From Pleurodeles waltl (taxonomy: Eukaryota > Chordata > Amphibia > Caudata > Salamandridae): DNA of 64,000 nucleotides. Positions 55,340 to 64,000 of the stretch are shown here, one piece after another. Made by a program: the position numbers and the translations under genes. Under the pieces are notes generated by a model. The model ran no database searches. It saw only the letters and a program-made list of their open reading frames with translations, and was not told the origin of the DNA. Each line of letters opens with the position of its first letter. Positions within the stretch are counted from its first letter, which is position 1. Location of the stretch: positions 1,534,056,782 through 1,534,120,781 of the forward strand of contig NC_090444.1 in assembly GCF_031143425.1 (NCBI RefSeq). Reading direction: 5' to 3'.

Positions 55340-55949
55340 GGGGGTCATTCTGACCCTGGCGATAGACTACCGCCAGGCCAACAACCGCGGATGCATCGCC
55401 AACAGGCTGGCGGTGCATCCATGGGCATTCTGACCGCGGCGGTACCGCCGCGGTCAGAAACGGAAAACCGGCGGTGTCCCGCCGGTTTCCCGCTGCCCTG
55501 GGGAATCCTCCATGGCGGCGCTGCAGGCAGCGCCGCCATGGGGATTCCGACTCCCTTACCGCCAGCCTGGCTCTGGTGGTTTTGACCGCCAGAACCTGGC
55601 TGGCGGTAATGGGTGTCACGGGGCCCCTGGGGGCCCCTGCAGTGCCCATGCCACTGGCATGGGCACTGCAGGGGCCCCCTAACAGGGCCCCACCAAGATT
55701 TTCAGTGTCTGCCAAGCAGACACTGAATATCGCGACGGGTGCAACTGCACCCGTCGCACCCCTTCCACTCCGCCGGCTCCATTCGGAGCCGGCATCCTCA
55801 TGGAAGGGGGTTTCCCGCTGTGCTGGCGGGCGGCCTTCTGGCGGTCGCCCGCCAGCCCAGCGGGAAACTCAGAATTACTGCGGCGGTCTTTTGACCCCGC
55901 AGGGGTATTCTGACGGCGGTACTTTGGCGGCTGGGTCAGAATGAGGCCC
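55340..55949. mobile_element. Harbinger-type MITE built of serial hairpins (610 bp)
   Basis: Flanked by TAA (55337-55339 and 55950-55952). The left end GGGGGTCATTCTGACC matches ..GGGTCAGAATGAGGCCC inverted. It carries the same chain of hairpins as 22924-23526, including the GGGGCCCCTGCAGTGCCCAT pair, TTCAGTGTCTG..CAGACACTGAA, GCGACGGGTG..CACCCGTCGC and the CCCGCTG..CAGCGGG pair. It has an extra GGCGGCGCTGCAGGCAGCGCCG palindrome near 55514. Confidence 0.92.
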
Positions 55950-56185
55950 TAAATCCTCAAATTAAATGTATATTAGATAATATAATACTTTAAATACATT
56001 AATTAGATTAATCGATTATATTTTTAAAGATGTATTTTTAAACAATAATTTAAAATATATGATCTAATCTAACATGTTTATTTCTACTCAATACTTAGTA
56101 ATTTGAGCATGTTATTACAACAAATTAGAAAATTACAAATGCTAAAATGCTGATACAATGTTATTTTTAAATGAAGTTTACATAT

Positions 56186-56194
56186 ATATATATG

Positions 56195-56240
<46 letters not shown>
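56186..56240. repeat. (TA)n microsatellite
   Basis: A nearly pure TA dinucleotide run with a few interruptions. Confidence 0.95.
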
Positions 56241-56489
56241 AAAAGGAAAAGAGAACTTTGGTAGTTCCCAATTTTAGGTGGAGAGCAGCTCCAGTAATGA
56301 GCACCCTGCAACACCAGTGACACTCTAGATTTTCTCACCTCAAATGTCTGTTTATCTAGCAAAGTTTTTAAGCATAGGATCAGCATATATATATAGAATG
56401 TAAACAAAATGAACTTGGACTAGGAATTCAAACTACTGGATTGTGCTTGCTTTCTGTTTAAGTTATCGGAAGCTGTTTGGCATGTTTTG

Positions 56490-56756
56490 CAGGTCTCACA
56501 CCAGAGCACGTGCACGGGTCGAAGGATACTGTGAGGGACGGTATATGTGTACGTGATCAAGACCGGGAAGGTCGAAACACGTTGGTGTTAGTTTATTGGG
56601 GTTTCTTTCATGGAATAAAAGAAGTTTAACTGAATCCTGTGAGTGCCACATCTTTGACTTATTTGTCAAACTGGTATGAAGATTAATGGGAGTAGGCCCT
56701 TCCCTGATGCAGGCACCGACGAGAAGTGTGCACACCTTGTTTGGACCTGTTGGAGC

Positions 56757-56760
<4 letters not shown>
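56490..56760 (+). mobile_element. Possible Penelope/retrozyme-like fragment with hammerhead-like core
   Basis: At 56552-56585 the sequence GTGATCAAGACC..GGTCGAAAC-AC-GTTGG mirrors the motif at 45906-45950 (TGATGA, stem, GAAAC, GTTG). Here the stem GACC/GGTC is perfect, but the first core string is altered. AATAAA-like GGAATAAAAG follows at about 56611. A TA microsatellite begins at about 56763. The element's identity is uncertain. Confidence 0.35.
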
Positions 56761-56762
<2 letters not shown>

Positions 56763-56809
<47 letters not shown>

Positions 56810-56842
56810 TCTATCTATATATATATATATATATATATATTA
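56763..56842. repeat. (TA)n microsatellite with TAGATCTATC interruption
   Basis: Two TA runs separated by AGATCTATCTA. Confidence 0.95.
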
Positions 56843-56879
56843 CATAGAGCTCCACGAGGTAGTTACAATTAGGTCTGCT

Positions 56880-57890
56880 TTTCCATAGACAGAGAGTACT
56901 TTGGTTAGCCAATAACTTTGGCCCTGTTTGACGAATCTTCACAAACTGTTAAAAAATAGGATCATCCACCTCAGCTCCTTCCTTGAAGGTTTTGGGATGA
57001 TCCGTGATGGGGGCTGAGAAACATAAAATCCCCATACATTTTCCATTGACTTCTTTAAACACAGCGATAGCAAAAACTGCTGAACTGAACGACACCAAAT
57101 TTGGCGGGAACCTAGATCTTAGTTCACAGATTGGGCTTTTTATGATTTTATATAAATCTGTTCAGTAGTTTTTGAGAAATTGGGGGGGGGGGATAATTGT
57201 ATATTTAGACAATTGATTTCACGGTAGTCCTGCAGAAGTCCAGCAGGAGTAGAAATTTAAAAATGGATTCTTGTGATTGGTCGAGAGGCCCATTTTTACC
57301 GCGGCCCTTCATGCTCTTGCAGGAGCAAGACTATTTTGTGAGTCTTTTGAGTGCCAGCACTCTGATTGCCTGGCTGCTGGAATGTTAGAAATAAAATGGA
57401 GACCATTACTGTTTGTTGTGAAAATTCGAGGTGTAGTGGAAATTAAATAAAAAAGTTATAGAAGGAGGCAGCGGAAAGGCATGCTGTACTCCTAAGTGTA
57501 GGGATAACTATTGTGAAGAAAATAAATGTATTTTTTTTATAACTAATTTTCATGATCTTGCAGGATTCTTGCAAGATCGTGTACGGTAAAAAGAGGCAGA
57601 TGAGTTCTGAATACACTCCATTAGAAGGAATGCATACTGTGGTCATTGTTTTTTAGAGGAAGTGTGTAAGAGATAAGTAGTGTGATGAGTACATGTTTAA
57701 TTCATATTTTCAAAAAAGTTATGAGCTTGCAAGACACTTGTTGGTTTGTGAACAGTAGAAAGGAGTAGGTGATTTTTTAATAGACTGCAGTACACATACC
57801 TGCTACTGTAGGATGCAGTATTACTGGAGATGGTGTTTGTCGGAGTGTTCTATTTACACCCAGATGCTTTGTAAGAGTTGTGAGTAGGGT
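56880..57890. other. Probable old repeat, unclassified
   Basis: Contains ACACCAAATTTGGCGGGAACC and TCTGTTCAGTAGTTTTTGAGAA, short phrases typical of a dispersed family. No borders, termini or coding region are recognised. A G-run lies at 57182-57191. Confidence 0.35.
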
Positions 57891-57894
57891 ATAG

Positions 57895-58990
57895 TCTCTT
57901 CCTACACCCAACTAGGCACATCCATTACCAGAGAGGGGTGTTGGCAGGGAGGACAGTCACAAGACATAGCATACTTTACATACCTGTTATCCAAGAGAGA
58001 GGTCTCAGTGGAGACATGAGTCTTTTTCAACTCATCCTACTACGTACACCCGTCATCTGAGACAGAGTTGTGACAGAAGAAGCCAGCCCATGTACACAGC
58101 CTAATACGCACACCTGAGAGAGAGGTCTGGCAGGTGAGGCTAGTCCATGTACACTCCCTATTATGCACAGCCATCATCTGAGACTAAGGTTTCACTAGAG
58201 AGGGCAATCTCTCTCCAGAAAGCTTACTTCACACACCTGTCATCTGACAGGAAGGGTTGGAAGGAGAGGATAATCCATGTACACACCCTAATCCGCACAG
58301 TCATCATTTGAGACAGAGGTCTGATAGAAGAGGCCAGTCCATGTACACACCCTAATACATACACCTGTCATCTGAGAGAGAGGAGTTAGTGGGGAGGCAG
58401 TCTGTCTCCATACACCCTACTACACAAACTTGCCATCTGAGAGAGAGGTCTGGAAGAAGACAGAAGTCCATGTACACACTTCACTATGCACTCCTCTTAT
58501 CTGAGAAAGAGGTGTGGAAAGAGAGGGCTGTCCATGCCAACACCCCACTATGCACACCTTTCATGTAAGAGAGAGGTCTGAGGGAGGAGGCCAGTCTCTA
58601 CTCACACCTTACTATTCACACCATCATCCAAGAGAGGGGTCTCACTGGAGAGGCCTGTACCTCCATACATACTACTATGCATACCCATATATATTCAGGG
58701 GGGAGACTGATCGTATAAGCAAAAGATAGCTTTATTTTGTCTGCATCCTGCCTGAAATTGCCTCCCCTTTAATAGAAGCCAATGGGGAAAATACATTCTC
58801 CTGACTATGTTTTTAGAATCTCCCACTTTCCTCCTCTAAAATGCTGGCATTTATGTACACTTGTCATCTGAGACAGAGGTCTGTATGGAGAGGCCGGTCT
58901 TTCCCCACACCCTACTACACACACTTGTCATGTAAGAGATAGGTCTCAGTGGAGAGGATACTCTGCTATACATATTACTATTTCCCTACA
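57895..58990. repeat. Diverged ~70-bp satellite
   Basis: Irregular units share CACACCTGTCATCTGAGAGA, GAGGTCTSAGTGGAGAGG, and CCATGTACACACCCTAATAC. About 12 units are seen from 57895 to 58690, interrupted by about 150 bp of other sequence (58700-58845), then more units to about 58990. Divergence between units is high. Confidence 0.8.
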
Positions 58991-60131
58991 ATTCTGTTGC
59001 AATTTCACAAGACTCTCATAAGAGTAGCTCACAAGCTTCAGGAAGGGAAGCTTGCTGAATGGACTCTTGCAACCTCGCCAGATGATTACCGGAACCAATT
59101 AAAAATTACTGAGCCTGACCCTGCGAGAGTCCTGCCAGATCATATGGCGGGGGTATTAAAAAATAAAGGGCATAGGGTCAACCAATAGTTTCTGTTATTA
59201 TTGCATGGTTGAAGAAATGCTGTGATGTGATTGGGTGCAGAACCAGAGATAGCTCAGATTGTTCTTGGTGATTTGGAAGAGAAAGAAGCCTGTTGCAGTT
59301 GTGCTCAGCAGAAGTGACTGAATTTGGAACTGATACAGACTCGTGTTTTCAGCTGTAGATGAGAAACTGCTCTTGTAATTAGAAATATACTTTATACTTT
59401 ATGTTGAGACACATCAGTAAGTGCACTTCTGTTGGTAAATGTATTCTTGACAAGGTTTTGTGAGTCGAAAGCTGTTTGTAGAGATATATTTTTTTTATAT
59501 AGATTTGAGAGGTAGACTTTAGAATGTAGAGAGAAATCACCAAGTATTGAATGCTGTGTTACAAAAGGAAATGTTTTAATTTGTATTTAGTTGTAGGTAA
59601 AAGAGGCAGTGTTTCTAAAATGATAAAACAAAGCATTTACAATCTCTTAATACAAGGCCTAGGGATTTTGTAAACCTTATTGGGCACATATTTCACCCCA
59701 TTAAATGTTTGAGTGGAGATATTGCCATTTCTAGAGTAAACCACTGTGCTCACCTTTAGGAAAGGTGTGTAAAGAGGAATATGTTTCTTCACACATTGTT
59801 ATGGAACCATGTTTGAAGGTATGCTATAACTTAATTGTGGATAAAAAAATGCAGTGTGGGATTTTTTAATAGAAAGGGACATGAAGTTAAGCTAGCAGTG
59901 CAGTACATATAAATATATGATTGTGGTTGAAAAAAATAGACATCTTCAGAATATGTAGCAATGTATCATTGTTATCAATTACTGATTATTGTGTAACTTT
60001 ATATTGTTTTATTATTTTGCCTTTTTTAGGGAGAAAATGGAAAACAGAAGCTCTGAAAAACAGAAGCACCATGTCACATAATATAAGGAGGAGTACAACA
60101 AAAATTGTTTACTTCGGAAGAAAGATGAACA
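58991..60131. other. Anonymous AT-rich sequence
   Basis: No gene or repeat border is recognised. Confidence 0.4.
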
Positions 60132-60168
60132 GTAACTGTTAGAAATGGGGTCTTTGGTTGGCAGTCAG

Positions 60169-60552
60169 GTTACCCTCTGTCCAAGCAAGGATCCTCTCTC
60201 TAGTCAGGGTAAGTCACACACAATCCAAATTATCCTGTGCCCACCCGCTGGTAGCTTGGCGCTGAGAAGTCAGGCTTAACTTAGAAGACAATGTGTAAAG
60301 TATTTGTTAAATAAGTCATGCAATAACACAGTATTAACACCACAAAAATACACCACACAGGTTACCCTCTGTCCAAGCAAGGACCCTCTCTCTAGTCAGG
60401 GTAAGTCACACACAATCCAAATGATTCTGTGCCCACCCTCTGGTAGATTGGCACTGAGAAGTCAGGCTTAACTAAGAAGGCAATGTGTAAAGTATTTGTT
60501 CAATAAATCATGCAATAACACAGTATTAACCCCACAAAAATACACCACACAG
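60169..60552. repeat. 192-bp tandem duplication inside the solo LTR
   Basis: 60169-60360 and 60361-60552 are nearly identical (GTTACCCTCTGTCCAAGCAA to ..ATACACCACACAG). The family A LTR at 6715-8710 has this segment once, near its 3' end. Confidence 0.9.
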
Positions 60553-60689
60553 GTTTAGACAAATATGGCCAAAATGATCAAGATTTGATAAATACAAGTT
60601 GAAATATCACTTTTGTAATGCTAAATAGAGTCTTTAGTTCTTAAAAGCAACAAGTGACTCTTGCAAGCACAAAGTACCTGGTTTGCGTC

Positions 60690-61195
60690 TAAATTATCCA
60701 TACGGGACCGCAGAGGAGGAGATGTGTGAAAACGGGGAGGTGTGCATCGGTTTCTCCAGGTGCACAAAGACGATATGTCAATGTTTGTTCAAGCAGCAAG
60801 GGCTTTGTGTCGATTTCCAGCGTGCAGACTTGGATCCTCTTCGGGTTACGGGTATTTGGACACCCCGGGAACGATGCAGAGAAATCCTGGTCATGCAGGA
60901 CAAAGTCACAGGAGCTGCATCGATACGGTGGGCAACGCAGGGAAATTTCTGTTGCACAGCAGGCGCTGCGTTGATTCCTCTAGCAGAAATCAGGCTACGT
61001 CGTTCCGGCTCGGCTATGCGTCGATCCGCTGGGCGTGCATCAAAGTTCCGGCTGCAACACTGGCACTGCGTCGATCTCCACTCGGGGAGCCGGGCTGCAT
61101 CATTCCAGGTTCAATTTTCTCACCACAGGATAGGCTGTGCATCGATTCCTGCAGGCTGTGCATCGATTTTCGCCGCACAAGGAGTTATTTGCAGA
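60690..61195 (-). repeat. Cluster of TGCRTCGATT-like short repeats in LTR U3
   Basis: The words GCATCGATAC, GCGTTGATTC, GCGTCGATCC, GCGTCGATCTCC, GCATCGATTC and GCATCGATTT recur at 25-50 bp spacing. The corresponding part of 6715-8710 (8100-8260) carries related GCATCAAT / ATCAATGCATCACC words. They could be an array of protein-binding sites. Confidence 0.55.
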
Positions 61196-61201
61196 GATTA
61201 A

Positions 61202-61378
61202 GGGGGTCATTCTGACCCTGGCGGTCATGGACCGCCAGGGCCAACGACCACGGAAGCACCGCCAACAGGCTGGCGGTGCTTCTGGGGCCATTCTGACCGC
61301 GGCGGTACAGCCGCGGTCAGAAAAGGGAAACCGGCGGTTTCCCGCCGGTTTCCCGCGGCCCCAGGGAATCCTCCACGG
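61202..61378. mobile_element. Truncated Harbinger-type MITE, left end
   Basis: Begins GGGGGTCATTCTGACCC after TAA (61199-61201). It matches the left 170 bp of the 55340 and 22924 MITEs, including the CCCTGGCGGTC..GACCGCCAGGG and CACCGCCAACAGGCTGGCGG hairpins. It ends abruptly at about CCTCCACGG, where LTR sequence resumes. Confidence 0.85.
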
Positions 61379-62290
61379 AAATGTAAGTGTCAGGCACTCC
61401 ACCCTCCCAGCCCAGGAAGACCCATTCAGTATGCAGATGTGTGCAGGTGTGACTGAGCATCCTGTGTTTGGGGTTGTCTGAGTGAAATGCACAAGGAAGC
61501 TGTCAACTAACCTAGCCAGATGTGCATTGTAAGGCACAGAAGTATTTAAGTGCAGAAAAATGCTCCCTTTCTAAAAGTGGCATTTCTAAAATAGTTATAT
61601 TAAATCCAAATTCACCAGTCAGCAGGATTTTGTATTACCATTCTGGCCATACTAAATATGACCCTGTTACTCCTTTCAGATCACAATTTACCACTCAAAC
61701 ATTAAATGAGGGTGGCCCTAATGTTAGCCTATGAAAGGAGCAGGCCTCACAGCAGTGAAAAACGAATGTAGGAGTTTTACACTATTAGGATATATAAACT
61801 ACAAAGATATACGTCCTGCCTTTTATCTACAAAGCACCCTGCCCTATGGGTTACCTAGGGCCTACCTTAGGGTTGACTTATATGTAGAAAAAGGGGAGTT
61901 TAAGGCTTCGCAAGTACTTTTAAATGCCAAGTCGAATTGGCAGTGAAACTGCACACATATGCCTTGCAATGGCAGGCCTGAGACATGGTTAAGGGGCTAC
62001 TTATGTGGGTGGCACAATCAGTGCTGCAGGCCCACTAGTAGTATTTAATCTACAGGCCCTGGGCACATGTAGTGCCCTTTACTGGGAACTTATAAGTAAA
62101 TTAAATAAGCCAATTGGGTATGATCCAATGTCGCCATGTTTTAAGGGAGAGAGCATATGCACTTTAGCACTAGTTAGCAGTAGTAAAGTGTGCAGAGACC
62201 TAAAACCAGCAAAAACAGTGTCAAAAAGTGGAGGGAAGCAGGCAAAAAGTTGAGGGTGACCACCCTAAGGCTGTCAGGTCTAACAGTAAC

Positions 62291-63034
62291 TATGTGGAAA
62301 GTCAGGAAACAAATGTAACTGCACAACTGATGTTATCCCTTCTGCCTACAGCAACACTTATACCCTTGGAGGAACTGGTTTTGTGTAGTTCTCCTTTCTT
62401 AAGCAGCAAAATAGTTTTGTATTTTAATAAGGAGAGTTGTTTTCTGCTTGATCATTGAGTACCTGGGCAGGCACAGTGTCACCAGCTTCAAAAGATGTGG
62501 ACGCCCAAGGAGTTATCGAGCTCTGCAGCTCTGCAGCATGGGTTAACTCAACTCGAGTAAGGTCTCAAATGTAGCCACATGCCAGTGGTACTCATGCTTT
62601 AGTGGTTGTTCTTGCTGTCCTTGCTGCGTTCCTTTTTGCATATTTTACAAATCAGCAAAGATGAATATTAATTTGTAAAGTTTTCTTGTTTTGGTGTTAT
62701 TGTTGTGGTCTATTCACATTGTTATCGTTTGTTATGTTGGTACATTGCTTTTTTAAATAAAATGTTTGAAGTTCCTACTGATTTCTTTCCTTAATAGCCT
62801 TTAAAGATTTTAAAATTAATACAGTCTTTTAATGTTGACCTAAAGAGACAATTCGTTCTACAAGAACTGTAACTGTTCTCCTGCATGTAAATGTATTTTT
62901 AAGATACTATAGAGATATAAGTGCTTCTTCCCACTGTCGAATAAAGATTGTATACATGGGGTGGTGTTTGGTACAGAGGCAAATTAATTCTCAGAGTATA
63001 CTATGCACTGTTGTCTTAGAATATATGCTTGTCA
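62291..63034. other. Anonymous sequence
   Basis: No gene or repeat border is recognised. Confidence 0.4.
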
Positions 63035-63780
63035 CTCCGGAGAGAGTTTTCAGCACAGAATTCTGTCTTTGTGTACACCGTACTACACATGCCTGTCCCC
63101 ATAAGGAGTTGGCTGAGAGAGAATGGTGAGTGTTACTTACATTCAAATGTGCACACTGGTTGTTCAAGACACAGACACAGTTGTCAACAGTGAGAATACT
63201 CCATTTTGCAGTTTACCAACGACATTCATTATCACAAAGAGAGGTATGAGCAGAGACAGCAGTCTTTACCCACATTGTATTTTGCAAGTGTTACTCTGGG
63301 GAGCTCCCTCAGCTGAGAAGGCAGTGTGTTTTAATATTATAGTCCCTATAGTTGTCTTGCAAGATATACTTATGAATACAAAGGCTATTTTAACTGTATA
63401 CTTTACTTGTACTTCTTTCATGATGGGAGATGTGTGACCACAAAGGTAAGCCACTTTTCAGATCTTAATTTGCACAGGCACTATCCAAGAGGCACATCAC
63501 AGGACTGAGGCCGGTCTTTCCACACACTATGCTACTCAGAATTATTATGCAAAAGACTTGTCTCAGTGAACAGGGCATTTTCTCCCTACAGTCAACTATA
63601 CATACCTGTCTACCTGTCACCATGAGAAGAGGTATAATTAGAGAGATACATTTCTCTCAAACCTTACTAGAGACACTTCTTACCCTACACAGTAATAAAT
63701 ATGGTAATTTTCGTGCAGAGAGGTGTCAGTGGGGGGCTAGTACTTGTTACACCAACTATGAAATAGTGAGGTCTTACATG
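63035..63780. repeat. Continuation of the diverged ~70-bp satellite
   Basis: Words such as TACACATGCCTGTC, ATAAGGAGTTGGCTGAGAGAG, CACAAAGAGAGGTATGAGC and CATACCTGTCTACCTGTCAC recur in the order of the 57895-58990 units, with more decay. Confidence 0.55.
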
Positions 63781-64000
63781 TGAGGTGAGTACCATCCCCT
63801 TGCCGGCTCTCTCTGAGCCGCTTCCCAGCCGCTGCCTCCCTGCGGCCCGCCCCCCTCGCGCCCCCATTCGCCACTCCCTCCCGCCTCCCAGCTGCTCCCC
63901 CCTCCCTTCTTAATGGTGGTCGCTGCGCGTCGAGGGTGAGTGACCTCTGACCTGCCTTTGGTCAGGAGATCGCTCCCCCACGTCCGCAGCACCACCTAGC
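63781..64000. other. GC-rich segment at the window edge
   Basis: C-rich DNA with several CpGs (GCCGGCTC, GAGCCGCTTCC, GCGGCCCGCC, CTGCGCGTCGAGG), clearly different from its neighbours. It could be the start of another element or a CpG-rich promoter; the window ends before this can be decided. Confidence 0.4.

Larger units (their letters stand above)
60137..62285 (-). mobile_element. Solo LTR (2149 bp), family A, minus orientation
   Basis: On - it begins TGTTAGACCTGACAGCC, like 6715, and ends CCCCATTTCTAACA. Flanking copies of GTAAC at 60132-60136 and 62286-62290 are perfect. It contains a 192-bp tandem duplication, a cluster of TGCGTCGAT-like words, and a truncated Harbinger MITE (61202-61378). 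It sits inside a region whose two sides carry the same ~70-bp satellite. Confidence 0.92.

Noticed and set aside
60683..61215. Frames of 157-172 codons on + in the minus-strand solo LTR
   Set aside because: They run through the GCRTCGATT word cluster and are antisense to the LTR; no domain.
1..64000. tRNA or rRNA genes
   Set aside because: I saw no cloverleaf with A and B boxes or rRNA core segment; SINE-like pieces are too decayed to call.

Overview
The window looks like intergenic DNA from a very large vertebrate genome, most plausibly a salamander and probably a newt (Salamandridae, Pleurodeles-like). This rests on the density of PIF/Harbinger elements, very long (about 2 kb) Gypsy LTRs, a Penelope-like element, L1- and L2-like LINEs and hairpin-rich satellites; the species is an inference. 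I see no convincing host gene. Almost every long open frame lies in a transposable element or is a by-product of a tandem repeat.

Layout. 1-2150: GC-rich satellite made of hairpins. 2209-2618: a chain of perfect palindromes. 2640-6500: mostly anonymous DNA with weak repeat traces. 6519-6689: small foldback Harbinger-type MITE. 6715-8710: solo LTR. 8925-18553: a 9.6-kb, largely intact PIF/Harbinger transposon. It carries a spliced DD35E transposase on + (9253-9335 joined to 14929-15964), a two-exon Myb/SANT-like gene on - (17954-16592), a second SANT-like gene on - (14519-14249 joined to 13864-12285) and a 2.4-kb internal minisatellite. 18554-20930: a decayed unrecognised reading frame on - and unassigned DNA. 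20935-30595: a decayed Gypsy element of the Gmr1 type, with integrase upstream of reverse transcriptase, invaded by a Harbinger MITE and by a solo LTR.

30596-32900: minisatellite split by a solo LTR. 33011-33290: foldback element. 33400-36800: decayed L1-like LINE. 36838-about 43100: a second, older Harbinger copy with the same gene order but no recognisable catalytic exon. 43300-44700: L2-like LINE remnants. 44860-45029: foldback MITE. 45630-50960: Penelope-like element on - with direct terminal repeats and a GIY-YIG domain. 53431-54380 and 55340-55949: Harbinger-type MITEs. 57895-63780: an old ~70-bp satellite interrupted by a 2.1-kb solo LTR (60137-62285).

How the parts relate: at least eight elements, from 170 bp to 9.6 kb, share a related terminal inverted repeat and mostly TAA/TTA target duplications. 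The transposase plus Myb-like protein at 9-18 kb is therefore the kind of machinery that could have mobilised the small hairpin-chain MITEs. The most unusual things here are the three-gene Harbinger layout with conserved splice phases in two diverged copies, the MITEs built almost wholly from perfect hairpins, and the Gypsy element with copia-like domain order.
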